DNA of 64,000 nucleotides from an uncultured Chloroflexota bacterium (GCA_902786265.1 CADACE010000011.1:33947-97946); one strand, 5' to 3'. Counted from the stretch's first letter, positions 37,401-45,194 are shown. The notes: a model not told the origin generated them from the sequence alone. Made by a program: numbers and translations.

Positions 37401-37710
37401 AGTTCTTCATTGCTGGGCATCCGCTGTTGATCCAAAAACGTACACCTCGTTTCGCTATCATGAGGACGTAAAACGCAGGGATGATGAACTACCTCTTCCG
37501 GAACTGCGTAATGCTGTTGTCCGCACGCTGATGGACAGTCCATCTCCGCTTGATGAAAATGATCTGCTTGTCCAAACTGCCCGCACCTTCGGTTATCAAC
37601 GACTCGGACCAAATTTAAAGGCCCGCTTGCAAGAGGGCATCGCCTATGCCGTATCAGACAAATTGATCCGATTGAATAAGCAGAAAAAATATGAACTGCG
37701 CGAAGCATAA
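34414..37710 (+). CDS. SIR2-domain multidomain protein (SIR2, SseB-like, EVE-like, winged helix)
   Basis: 1098 residues. Residues about 15-285 are SIR2-like: VLLVGNGLNRCMG, FDAVLTTNYTYEME, WHIHGEVREPASMILTHEEY (catalytic His) and DLYVLGQGIDFAEFDLWWLL. Residues about 345-460 resemble SseB (DVFVPVYYS, FIYSTEKEF, MKMSGKEAFQLIM). Residues about 520-670 resemble an EVE/PUA fold (KVGDVVFFYHTKKA, IFAIGQVCAEPEM). An acidic linker (about 850-920) precedes two winged helices of DUF3320 type (ARRASMIVENEGVILRDKLM; LPELRNAVVRTLM). SIR2 domains in anti-phage proteins destroy NAD+; EVE domains often read modified bases. The ribosome site GAGGAG lies in the end of the preceding gene, so the two are coupled. 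The SIR2 call is firm; the other domains are by pattern only. Confidence 0.75.
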   Translation: MNYVKPKVFDITKKRPAVLLVGNGLNRCMGDTNTWLNAILKLTKDDGILDSDKDMNYSIRATVTTDENEKDRWAKYAELFGKEFKYIDNPLLKNLLKIPFDAVLTTNYTYEMEKAMDPSYVTSIDKEIYACTTAENLTPEEKQPDSVRLLNTFNRMNNGSHDMDIWHIHGEVREPASMILTHEEYGRLVYELISHEQNKRNSETISFDSWVDYFIYGDLYVLGQGIDFAEFDLWWLLSRRNREKNRSTKSFFYSPQEKGKVFTKIEDALDQIGLRIEHCGIELPDKKEASPAEMNKNFITFYEKATERISNRVLSPLPPDTEKLIDCKAFYLRASSRINHLRLLSQLYKTDVFVPVYYSPLFIQGYRHLRKIHPYEYKLNDGSNGIFIYSTEKEFKGELEDENDVLMKMSGKEAFQLIMKSRNVSAFCLDIYSNEIWTDKSQLEYVLNNIDKIDQFLINAEKRDRQKRRKNALIASESTHHVQSFIANCSFANTLEELQQDLNTWGYFNYECIFFEEEFMWTSPKWAKVGDVVFFYHTKKALINISSLQRNLKTMQGKMPTDKYLTYEEKLKKARDNYEKYGAKIFAIGQVCAEPEMTSDEDPFGITDNDLYHWGSKNYACMSNICVLKNPVPMEDFTDFITLSPGGSYTMVLGEQFERLRDLIIERNKDQEDIPYYFRKSMAATEMLSSYNDDNWTQISNEVRRQFTSRTQFQSFYTDFLLKAIGDTKKNWLKCRFIKDGVEHDAYMDQVISFNKKFLPVRVLFPGIAKKVSPDKFEKYCYPVEVFLDDKKTVDANHVYTENVLVIDVEYISLYDSKLKEIRSLMQLDNLKSNESVFALKEKLAAVLAGVEIEENLPEDTSNETSADSENLPDPTDTTSFAEKCEPENNAANDDTDSGDDKNHDVQSGDLYRGALYTPVDFPVTPIGWAEYCLPSQKAEIARRASMIVENEGVILRDKLMEKLRTSFGVKASDKVTDATEKALKAAKIKTTKVKGVLHCWASAVDPKTYTSFRYHEDVKRRDDELPLPELRNAVVRTLMDSPSPLDENDLLVQTARTFGYQRLGPNLKARLQEGIAYAVSDKLIRLNKQKKYELREA

Positions 37711-37719
37711 ATTATTTTA

Positions 37720-37745
37720 AGCGGGGAAACAATTCCCGCTTTTTT
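37720..37745 (+). terminator. terminator after the SIR2 gene
   Basis: AGCGGG and CCCGCT pair around a short loop, followed by TTTTTT. It ends the operon, so the downstream helicase gene needs its own promoter. Confidence 0.85.
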
Positions 37746-37870
37746 GCTGTAAAAAAACTGAACTGAGTTAATTTTAAATTCATCGGTGATTTCTTGAATG
37801 AATTGTTTTAATGAATAAATTATCCCAGAATACTAAATAATACTGTAGCTGGGGGCAAAAGAGAAAGCAT

Positions 37871-39571
37871 ATGTTTGAGTTTCTAAAAAAATTATTCAAT
37901 TCTAAGAAAGAAGCGGATTGTGGAATTTCTTCAGGGAAGAAGTCTATACCCGTTAATCCTTATCTCCCGGAGGCTCAAAAGCACAATCCATCAGCAGCAC
38001 AGAATACGTCAGTAACAGCTAGTTCATATCCCTGTAACAATACAGAGAGACAACCTGTTATGATACCAAGGTCAAAAAGTTCAGACGTAATTGTTCCGGC
38101 AAATCAGGGTATGATGGATTCGCTGGCATCTGCTCGGGAATCTCTGCGCCGATTTCATGAATATAATGAACAGTGGGATAAAAAATATCAAAAAATGATG
38201 GATGAGTTCGAAAAAAGGCATTCATCAGAAGAACCGGAAACACAGAATCTGTTAGAGGATTATTTTAAAGCTGATCTGGAAGGTGTGATTCTGACCGATG
38301 AATTCCGGCAGACATTTAACCTCATGGAAAACACCTCTGATAACCTGATCATTACGGGAAAAGCCGGAACCGGGAAATCAACATTGCTGAAATACTTCCT
38401 TGTGCATACACAGAAACCTGCTGTTGCACTGGCTCCGACAGGTATTGCTGCTATCAACATCGGCGGCGATACCATCCACAAGTTCTTTCACTTTCCACCG
38501 CACTTGCTCACACCGGACGATATAAATATCCGCCCAAATAAACTATACGAGAACATCGAGACGCTGATCATCGATGAGTTTTCCATGGTCAATGCCAATC
38601 TGCTCGATGCAGTCGACGAGATGCTTCGGGGTAACGGAAAAAAGCCATTTGAACCTTTCGGCGGTGTGCAGATCATTTTTTTTGGTGATTTCTTTCAGCT
38701 TCCTCCGGTTGTCGCGACTCCGGCAGAACGGGCTTATTATGCTAATGAATATAATAACAATCCTTGGTTCTTTGGCTCAAGAGTATTTCAGCGGGATGAC
38801 TTCAAATACAAAATTGTTGAACTTCAAGAAAATCACCGTCAGAATGAGCAGCAGTTTATGGAGATGCTGGATAATATGCGGCTTGGCAGACAAACACAAG
38901 AGCAAATGAATCTGCTGAACAGCCGTTTTGGTGTAGATAATCATGATATAAGCGAATATCCGATCATGTTGGTACCGACAAACAGAAAGTCGGAAGATTA
39001 TAATGCTTACAAACTGGATGAGCTTGATACACAGGAGTATGTATTTGAAGGAAAATGCGAAGGTGAATTTCCAAAGGATCGTTTTCCGACATTACCTCAG
39101 CTGCACCTCAAGGCCGGAGCACAGGTAATGACAATCGTCAATAACAGGAATGAAGGGTACGTGAATGGTTCGATCGGCAAAGTGATCTCCATCAAAGATG
39201 ATATGATCCAAATTGAGGTCAATTCCCGTGAAGGTCGCCATACCTGTGATGTATGCCGGCATACCTGGGAAAACTTCCGTTATCATTACATCCGGGAAGA
39301 GCATCGGGTTGCTCGCGAAAAGATCGGAACCTTTACACAATTTCCGCTTAAACTGGCATGGTCAATCACCGTGCATAAGAGCCAGGGCCTGACCTTCGAT
39401 GCAGTTACATTGGATATCGGCGGAAATGCCTTTGCGCCAGGATTGGCATACGTTGCTGTCAGCCGCTGCCGCAGCCTTGAAGGCCTGCGTCTCCATTCCC
39501 GTATCCGATCAACAGACGTCAAAGTTGATCCTCATGCCCGGCAGTTCTATCTGAGCCAAATTATCAAATAA
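37871..39571 (+). CDS. Pif1-type superfamily 1B DNA helicase
   Basis: 566 residues. A variable, partly disordered N-terminus (1-130) is followed by the helicase core: Walker A TGKAGTGKSTLL (162-173), APTGIAAINIGG, Walker B IDEFSMV, FGDFFQLPPV, QENHRQ and the C-terminal TVHKSQGLTF with FAPGLAYVAVSRC. Pif1-like enzymes unwind DNA 5' to 3'. CDVCRHTW near residue 460 is an unusual Cys pair, not a clear zinc site. GAGAAAG precedes ATG 37871. A terminator separates it from the SIR2 operon, but it shares the accessory region and its AT-rich style. A defence role is inferred only from this position. Confidence 0.88.
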   Translation: MFEFLKKLFNSKKEADCGISSGKKSIPVNPYLPEAQKHNPSAAQNTSVTASSYPCNNTERQPVMIPRSKSSDVIVPANQGMMDSLASARESLRRFHEYNEQWDKKYQKMMDEFEKRHSSEEPETQNLLEDYFKADLEGVILTDEFRQTFNLMENTSDNLIITGKAGTGKSTLLKYFLVHTQKPAVALAPTGIAAINIGGDTIHKFFHFPPHLLTPDDINIRPNKLYENIETLIIDEFSMVNANLLDAVDEMLRGNGKKPFEPFGGVQIIFFGDFFQLPPVVATPAERAYYANEYNNNPWFFGSRVFQRDDFKYKIVELQENHRQNEQQFMEMLDNMRLGRQTQEQMNLLNSRFGVDNHDISEYPIMLVPTNRKSEDYNAYKLDELDTQEYVFEGKCEGEFPKDRFPTLPQLHLKAGAQVMTIVNNRNEGYVNGSIGKVISIKDDMIQIEVNSREGRHTCDVCRHTWENFRYHYIREEHRVAREKIGTFTQFPLKLAWSITVHKSQGLTFDAVTLDIGGNAFAPGLAYVAVSRCRSLEGLRLHSRIRSTDVKVDPHARQFYLSQIIK

Positions 39572-39634
39572 TACTAATTTGATAAAAGATCAGTTATGAT
39601 CGTCCGGGACATAAATGGGATGATCGTAATCCCC

Positions 39635-39802
39635 TCAATCCATCCAGACGGTTTTTTCTTCGACTTTCCAAAATGATTTTCCGTCAAAGATCTTTGCATT
39701 TAGGAAATCTCTTTTGCTTTTGTCAAAATCGGTATCAGTAACCTCGTAAACGACGTTGTAAAGGACAAAAAATTCCCGGTTGTTCACCGGGAAGAAAATC
39801 AT
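39635..39802 (-). CDS. small hypothetical protein or gene remnant, 55 residues
   Basis: The frame reads MIFFPVNNREFFVLYNVVYE and ends KVEEKTVWMD. The composition looks like real protein, but there is no good ribosome site, a stop codon lies 2 codons before the ATG, and I recognise no family. It may be the C-terminal remnant of a larger gene lost at the edge of the accessory region. 39803-39905 holds nothing clear. Confidence 0.4.
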   Translation of the reverse strand: MIFFPVNNREFFVLYNVVYEVTDTDFDKSKRDFLNAKIFDGKSFWKVEEKTVWMD

Positions 39803-39905
39803 CAGTCAATATTTTTTCCGATTATTTTGAGACACCCTCCTGCAGATCCGCGAACAAGAACATCTGAACAAAATACCGAGGGTACAGGATTGAACCGTGC
39901 CGGAT

Positions 39906-40100
39906 TCAGGATTCCCAAAACAACTCATCCAGAGTTTTATCCAATGCTTTACAGATGGCAATGCACAGGTTGATCGTCGGGTTATAGTCCCCTTTTTCGA
40001 TGGCGCTGATCGTCTGTCTGGATACCCCGCAGAGCTTTGCGAGTTCATCCTGGGACATATCTTTCGCAGCCCGGGCAGATTTCAGTCTGAGGTTTTTCAC
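39906..40100 (-). CDS. XRE-family transcriptional regulator
   Basis: 64 residues, essentially one Cro/CI helix-turn-helix: LRLKSARAAKDMSQDELAKL, CGVSRQTISAIEKGDYNP, then CKALDKTLDELFWES. This compact form is typical of regulators paired with a small membrane protein. It starts 3 nt after the stop of that membrane gene, so the two are one transcript. Three ATTACATT-type sites around the operon promoter suggest it represses itself. Confidence 0.93.
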   Translation of the reverse strand: MKNLRLKSARAAKDMSQDELAKLCGVSRQTISAIEKGDYNPTINLCIAICKALDKTLDELFWES

Positions 40101-40103
40101 GGT

Positions 40104-40634
40104 TTATTCCTTTTCTGCTTTACGGTCCAGAATGTCCCGGACAAGCATCACGATCCCAATCACGATCAGCATCAGCGCCGCGAAAAGGCTGATGCAGACC
40201 GGAGACGTTTTTCCATTCTCAATTAATCCGCCGCCGTTTACAGCCGTCATGATCACAGGAAATGCGTTCAGGATAAATGCAGCCGCCAGAATGATGTAAT
40301 AACGTTTGTGGTTATTATTCAGCCCCCAATAAGCACCGTTCCATACCGTGTAACAGCAGAGGACCGTACAGCTGAGGAATATCACCGCGGCATGGGCCAT
40401 ATACGGTTCAATAAACAGCGGGACATTCCCGATCGAGAGAACCAGCAGAACAGCTTCCATGATTATGGCCGCATAGAAAGCGATTGTATACCCTTTTCCG
40501 CGGATCGCCTGCTGCCGCTCATCATATTCCGTTTTCACCTTATGGTTTGTGTTTACGTATTTAAAAATCAGGACACAAAGCAGAAGCCCAACCATGATCC
40601 CGAAACCCATTCCAAACGATTTGCTGATATTCAT
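40104..40634 (-). CDS. membrane protein co-transcribed with XRE regulator
   Basis: 176 residues with five hydrophobic segments (GFGIMVGLLLCVLIFKYV, IAFYAAIIMEAVLLVLSIG, AAVIFLSCTVLCCYTVW, IILAAAFILNAFPVIMTAV, LFAALMLIVIGIVMLVRDIL). The first loop contains TEYDERQQAIRGKGYTIAF; a YDERQ motif after the first helix is common in small membrane proteins paired with XRE regulators. Function is unknown. First gene of the two-gene unit; the ribosome site AAAGGAGAAT precedes ATG 40634. Confidence 0.75.
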   Translation of the reverse strand: MNISKSFGMGFGIMVGLLLCVLIFKYVNTNHKVKTEYDERQQAIRGKGYTIAFYAAIIMEAVLLVLSIGNVPLFIEPYMAHAAVIFLSCTVLCCYTVWNGAYWGLNNNHKRYYIILAAAFILNAFPVIMTAVNGGGLIENGKTSPVCISLFAALMLIVIGIVMLVRDILDRKAEKE

Positions 40635-40727
40635 TTTATTCTCCTTTATTTCTTCGTCAGCTTCAAATGCTGAACACCTTTTTTCAATGTATCCGAATAA
40701 CAGCCGGCTTTGTTACTCATTGGTATT

Positions 40728-40756
40728 ATAGTAATCCTGATATTACATTTTGTCAA
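40728..40756 (-). promoter_or_regulatory. promoter of the membrane protein/XRE operon
   Basis: TTGACA (40756-40751), a 17-nt spacer and TACTAT (40733-40728) on the minus strand, giving a leader of about 85 nt. Confidence 0.7.
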
Positions 40757-40793
40757 GTATATTTTACATTTTGCTATTACTTAATATTACATT
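40743..40793. promoter_or_regulatory. three-site operator candidate (TTACATT repeats)
   Basis: TTACATT occurs at 40743-40749, 40764-40770 and 40787-40793, spaced 21 and 23 nt, about two helical turns each. The first site touches the -35 box. Two of the three continue as TTACATTTTG. Confidence 0.6.
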
Positions 40794-40912
40794 GAATTTA
40801 ATAACAAATTATTTAAAACACGGACTCAGGTTTGTTTCATTTCCGGAGAAAAATAAAAACTGCTGTCTGCGGATAAAACAGCACTGTTTTTCGATTCGTC
40901 TTTTGTTACTTT

Positions 40913-41749
40913 TCACATCGGGATGCCGAAAATCATGAACCTTATGAAATCAACCAACCCATGTGCGATCATGGCGGAAAGAATATCCCTTTTCTTCTGA
41001 AGGACGGCAAAGGCCAGTGCGAAAATGAGAACGTACAGAGCCAGCATGATAAGCCATGACACAGCGATCTCAATTATGCCATGAGCCGGATCGATGCTGA
41101 TATGCGGAAGGATATGGGGTACGGTCATCATAAACCACCCTGAAAACTTTTCAAATCTTCCGGTGAGTTTCCTTCCGATAGAGCCGAGACAAAACGCGTA
41201 AAAAACGGTACGGAAGGATACTTCCTCAAGGACTGCCGGACTGAGCGATAACAGGAATGCCCCTGGAACATCCGCCGGAGCAATCGGATTATTTGACCTC
41301 ATCAGAAGATAATTGACGGCTCCGAGAACGATCCCGGCCGCTATCCCGATCAATATACTCAGGAGTACGCTTCCCTTTTTCTCCTGCCTTACCCACTGCA
41401 GACTTCCCTCGGGGAAATGCTCAAACACACTGCAGGACGCGGCTGCCGACAGAAAGACGAGGATACACTTGCCCGCCTGAAAAACCGAAAAAATGGGGAT
41501 GCATGACAGCAGATAGATCGCCGCAAGTACGATCGACAGAACGATCCCTTTGCGGCCCGGGAATCTATACCTGATAAGCAATATCACCGATACGGACAGA
41601 GAAAAGCCGTCCAGCAGCAGCCATGCATATTCCTGTTTCCGAAGAAAACCGGCTATCGCGAAATATCCGGCCGCATAAATCAGAAACAGCAGCCAGATTA
41701 TGCCTGATCCTTTTTCCGACAAATTGCCGTCTTTTTTATGTTCTTCCAT
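40913..41749 (-). CDS. CPBP-family intramembrane protease
   Basis: 278 residues with about eight membrane helices. The glutamic-protease motifs are present: EEVSFR (175-180), His212 and His216 in PHILPH, and AHGLVDF (His263). CPBP (Abi/Rce1-like) proteins process prenylated or bacteriocin-type peptides or act in self-immunity. The C-terminus is short after the last motif. It stands alone between the XRE unit and a divergent LRR gene. Confidence 0.88.
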   Translation of the reverse strand: MEEHKKDGNLSEKGSGIIWLLFLIYAAGYFAIAGFLRKQEYAWLLLDGFSLSVSVILLIRYRFPGRKGIVLSIVLAAIYLLSCIPIFSVFQAGKCILVFLSAAASCSVFEHFPEGSLQWVRQEKKGSVLLSILIGIAAGIVLGAVNYLLMRSNNPIAPADVPGAFLLSLSPAVLEEVSFRTVFYAFCLGSIGRKLTGRFEKFSGWFMMTVPHILPHISIDPAHGIIEIAVSWLIMLALYVLIFALAFAVLQKKRDILSAMIAHGLVDFIRFMIFGIPM

Positions 41750-41803
41750 CTAACCACCCCACCGCTTCACATGCTTTTCAGTTCTCGTTTCTGATTTTTT
41801 TAT

Positions 41804-41815
41804 TATAATGAAATC
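41804..41815 (+). promoter_or_regulatory. TATAAT box 6 nt before the LRR start codon (leaderless candidate)
   Basis: TATAAT occupies 41804-41809 and the ATG begins at 41816, with GAAATC between. The spacing is identical to that at 16126-16138. No Shine-Dalgarno is present. Confidence 0.45.
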
Positions 41816-43450
41816 ATGGCAATAACATTCAGCTATAACGTTCTTGATGACGGCTCCGTCTCCGTCACCGGCCTCAGCGGGTCGATCTGGGATAGGGTCA
41901 TTGTCCCGGATGAGATCGATGGCCGCCCGGTGACTGCCATCGGAAATTCTGCGTTCATGAGCAAAAAAGATCTGAGACAGATCACCCTCCCGGATACGGT
42001 CGTATCGATTGGGGATGAGGCATTCAACTACTGCTGCCGGTTATGGGAGATCCGGCTGCCGGAGCATCTGGTCTCTATCGGTACTTTCGCTTTCAGCTGC
42101 TGCAATAATCTGCAGGAGATCCGTCTGCCGGATACCGTGAGGGAAATCGGGGACTGGGCTTTTTACAGCTGCGGAAGACTTCGAAGCATTCACCTGCCGG
42201 ACTCAATTGAGTCTATCGGGAAGAATACATTCTCCGGCTGCAATAACCTTGCGGAGATCCGTCTGCCGGAAAAACTGGTCTCGATCGGAGAGCAGGCTTT
42301 CGAAAGGTGTTCCGGTTTGAAGAGCATCGATCTGCCGGAAAGCCTCGCAGTAATAGGAAAGCAGGCATTTTCCGGGTGCGTCGGTCTGAAAGAATTCCGG
42401 GTAAACCAAAGCAGCAGGCATTTCTGTGCGCAGGATGGCTGTCTGTATTCGAAGGATCTTTCAGAGCTGCTGGTCTGTCCGGTGAAAAAAGAACCGGTCT
42501 TTGCGGTTCCGGAAGAGGTCCGCGTGATCGGGGAAGAAGCATTCACACTGTATCGGAAATTGCGGACGGTCCATATTCCTGCCGGTGTGACGGAGATCCC
42601 TGATAGTGTTTTTTCCGAGTGCTTCGGATTGACAGCTGTTGAGGTCAGTGAAAATAATACGCGGTACAGCTCGGTGGATGGCTGCCTGTATAACAAAGAC
42701 CGGACTAAGCTGCTGCTATGCCCGGCGGAAAAGACAGAAGTATTTGTGATCCCTGACGGGGTAAGGTCGATCAGCGCAGATGCCTTTCACGGCTGCGGAA
42801 AGCTGACGGACATCGTGATCCCGGAAAGCGTGAGATCGATCGGAGCCCATGCTTTTCACGGATGTCTCAGCCTGACCAAAATACAGATCCCGGAGGGCGT
42901 GGAAACGCTCGGTGCTTATGCCTTTTACAAATGCAAGAGGCTCGAAGAGATCCGCCTTCCCGGGAGTTTGAGGTCGATCGGAGAAGATGCTTTCAGTTTC
43001 TGCAGAAATCTGACGGAGGTTCAGATCCCGGATCGGGTAAGGGAGATCGAAAAGAATTGTTTTTACGGATGTGAAAATCTGAAGAGCATCCGGCTGCCGG
43101 CAGATCTGTCTGCGATAAAAGAATGGACCTTCAGTCAATGCAGCGGGCTGAAGAGCATCATTTTTCCTGAGAATGTAAAGGAGATCGGGAAAAGCGTCTT
43201 TGACGGCTGCGGGAACCTGGAAAATGTTTATCTGCCGGACGGTCTGACCATAACCGGCCCTTATGCTTTCTTTAACTGCACCGGGCTGAAGAATGTCCGC
43301 ATCCCGGTGAGTGTAACGGAGATCGGGGAGTCTGCTTTCTCCGGCTGTTGCGCTCTCAAAGAGGTCGTTTACACCGGTACGGAAGAGGATTGGGAGAAGA
43401 TCCAGATCGGCCGCTGGAACGAACCGCTGCGATCTGCGCGCAGTGCATAA
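41816..43450 (+). CDS. BspA-type leucine-rich repeat protein without signal peptide
   Basis: 544 residues built almost wholly of LRR_5 repeats of about 23 residues with the core LPxxLxxIGxxAFxxCxxL (RLPEKLVSIGEQAFERCSGL, IHLPDSIESIGKNTFSGCNN), interrupted at about 195-215 and 275-300 by two inserts containing DGCLYSKD and DGCLYNKD. It ends with the usual cap YTGTEEDWEKIQIGRWNEPL. BspA-type proteins are normally surface adhesins, but this one starts MAITFSYNVLDDGSVSVTGL with no signal or anchor, so a cytoplasmic or unusually exported location is likely. Single gene. Confidence 0.9.
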   Translation: MAITFSYNVLDDGSVSVTGLSGSIWDRVIVPDEIDGRPVTAIGNSAFMSKKDLRQITLPDTVVSIGDEAFNYCCRLWEIRLPEHLVSIGTFAFSCCNNLQEIRLPDTVREIGDWAFYSCGRLRSIHLPDSIESIGKNTFSGCNNLAEIRLPEKLVSIGEQAFERCSGLKSIDLPESLAVIGKQAFSGCVGLKEFRVNQSSRHFCAQDGCLYSKDLSELLVCPVKKEPVFAVPEEVRVIGEEAFTLYRKLRTVHIPAGVTEIPDSVFSECFGLTAVEVSENNTRYSSVDGCLYNKDRTKLLLCPAEKTEVFVIPDGVRSISADAFHGCGKLTDIVIPESVRSIGAHAFHGCLSLTKIQIPEGVETLGAYAFYKCKRLEEIRLPGSLRSIGEDAFSFCRNLTEVQIPDRVREIEKNCFYGCENLKSIRLPADLSAIKEWTFSQCSGLKSIIFPENVKEIGKSVFDGCGNLENVYLPDGLTITGPYAFFNCTGLKNVRIPVSVTEIGESAFSGCCALKEVVYTGTEEDWEKIQIGRWNEPLRSARSA

Positions 43451-43487
43451 TATGTATCAAAACAGCATATGCGAAAAATGAAAGTGG

Positions 43488-43523
43488 TATAATTTTTCAG
43501 CGTAAAATCACGATATTACGCTG
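43488..43523 (+). promoter_or_regulatory. -10 box and 5' hairpin before the two-gene membrane operon
   Basis: TATAAT at 43488-43493 is followed at the expected start point by the inverted repeat CAGCGTAA (43498-43505) and TTACGCTG (43516-43523). It could be an operator or a stabilising 5' hairpin. Confidence 0.5.
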
Positions 43524-43550
43524 AATTATCAATCATTTAAAGCGAAAAAG

Positions 43551-44219
43551 ATGTTAGAAGATAACAATACAAAAATAAAAAAGCTCGAATCGATATTACT
43601 GAACGAACATTTCATGGCGGCAGTATGTGCATTTATCGCCGCGGCAGGCTTGATTTCTCTGATTTTCTTCCGCGCACAAATGGACGCGTTTGAAAAATTC
43701 GGATTACTGGTCAAACTTGCGGCAGCCGCAGACATTTATTTCGCATTCAGATCCTATAAATGGGATGTGGTAAAGGGTCTGCTGGGCGGAGTTCTGTTCT
43801 GCCTGATGTATCACGAGGCTTATCATGTCCTTGGACAATTATGGAGCGAGGATTTTGACACATATCTTGTCGCCGGTGTGCACGGAAGTCTTTATCTGGC
43901 CGCGGCCGGCATGTCCCTGTGGATGACGATCATCATCACTCTCAACCATTTTATCGTAAACTACAATATCAAAAGCAATCCGAAAAACGTGACCCTGAAC
44001 CGCATCGCCATCATCTTTAAGTTTGCCGCGTACATTATACTTCTTTCGGCTAACAGCAGGCTTGGTTTATCCACGTCTCTGATGTTGAAGAATTTATTGG
44101 AGCACCTGACGGATATCGCCATATTATTGCTGGTCATCCTGATAGAAACACAGTTTGAGTCCTTCAAAATTCTGCGTCAGGAGCTTTTGGCAGCAAAACG
44201 CAAAGGGGGAAAAGGTTAA
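43551..44219 (+). CDS. membrane protein of unknown function, four to six helices
   Basis: 222 residues. Hydrophobic segments include HFMAAVCAFIAAAGLISLIF, GLLVKLAAAADIYFAF, YLAAAGMSLWMTIIITLNHF and IAIIFKFAAYIILLSA; a final one precedes the polar tail QFESFKILRQELLAAKRKGG. I do not recognise the family. The stop TAA is directly followed by the ATG of the next gene, so the two are coupled and probably work together. Confidence 0.7.
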   Translation: MLEDNNTKIKKLESILLNEHFMAAVCAFIAAAGLISLIFFRAQMDAFEKFGLLVKLAAAADIYFAFRSYKWDVVKGLLGGVLFCLMYHEAYHVLGQLWSEDFDTYLVAGVHGSLYLAAAGMSLWMTIIITLNHFIVNYNIKSNPKNVTLNRIAIIFKFAAYIILLSANSRLGLSTSLMLKNLLEHLTDIAILLLVILIETQFESFKILRQELLAAKRKGGKG

Positions 44220-45194
44220 ATGAACGTAAGAGAACGTCTTTCCGGGATCTGGCTGATCTCGATGAACCTCCTTTCATTGTTTGCCTACACGGTATTTTTC
44301 GTAGCGCAGATGTGGCTGAACATATTACACGCCTGGTATCTGATGCTGGTGATCCTGATGGGCATTACCCTGTTCATCTTTATGTGGGGTCCCGAAAAAT
44401 TAAAATCGAAGAAATTAAAGATACTCTACAGGCTCCTTTACGCATCCTCGTTTTTGGTGATTCCTTCCTTTATATTCATTTTTATGGGACTTGTCTCTCA
44501 ATATCACGCCCGAATGCAGGAAAGCATTGACGCGTCATCCATGCTCCCGCAGGAGATCCTGCCGACAGATCAGACAACGGTTTACAACACGGGCCCGCTT
44601 TATGTAATTTTTCCGAAATATTCCAAAATAGACCATGTAGTTGAAAATCGCCCCTCAAAATCGGATGATTCCATCACCTGGTGCAGCGGAGCCGCTTTTC
44701 AGCATACCGTAAGCCTCAGTTTTTCCGAAGAGGATGTGGAAGGGGATCATGCCAGGGACGGTGCGCTATACGAAAGTCCCTACAACCGGGATACCTTCGT
44801 GGCTTTCACTTTTGCTGATGGGAAATACGCATTCAATTTCGACAATGCCGCCGAAGCCATGAAAAAAGCGGCCGCGGCGGGAGGCAGCGGCTTTATGCAG
44901 TTCGGATTGATCAGAGACGGAAAGTCCGTAATGAATTTTGACCGGCCGAGAGCCCGCTCCTACCGGACTCTGGCAGAACTGAACGGGAATCTCTGCATTA
45001 TCGATTCCGTAAAGATGATGCACTTCACCGAGTTCATGGAAGAACTTCAAAAGCTCGGTGTTACCAATGCCATTTATATGGATATGGGAGCAGGCTGGAA
45101 TTATTCATGGTACCGGCAGACCACCGGCAAAGTCCTGATGCTTTTCGGTTTCCCCGTGCCCTGGTCCCACAACTGGGTCGTGTTCCGCAAATAA
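44220..45194 (+). CDS. membrane-anchored protein with phosphodiester-glycosidase-like domain
   Basis: 324 residues. Three N-terminal membrane helices (up to about residue 95) are followed by an extracytoplasmic domain of about 220 residues. TFADGKYAFNFDN, FGLIRDGKSVMNFDRPRARS and LGVTNAIYMDMGAGWNYSWY fit loosely with the NAGPA/phosphodiester glycosidase fold, where a similar ALNLDGGGSS turn holds the active site. The catalytic residues are not clearly conserved, so this is a fold guess. It is immediately downstream of a membrane gene (stop and start adjacent), and a strong bidirectional terminator follows. Confidence 0.5.
   Translation: MNVRERLSGIWLISMNLLSLFAYTVFFVAQMWLNILHAWYLMLVILMGITLFIFMWGPEKLKSKKLKILYRLLYASSFLVIPSFIFIFMGLVSQYHARMQESIDASSMLPQEILPTDQTTVYNTGPLYVIFPKYSKIDHVVENRPSKSDDSITWCSGAAFQHTVSLSFSEEDVEGDHARDGALYESPYNRDTFVAFTFADGKYAFNFDNAAEAMKKAAAAGGSGFMQFGLIRDGKSVMNFDRPRARSYRTLAELNGNLCIIDSVKMMHFTEFMEELQKLGVTNAIYMDMGAGWNYSWYRQTTGKVLMLFGFPVPWSHNWVVFRK

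Noticed and set aside
39803..39905. Right attachment site or tRNA-like fragment (GATTGAACC) at the far border of the accessory region
   Set aside because: It does not match the tRNA-Gly 3' end and cannot form a T-arm, so no att site can be claimed.
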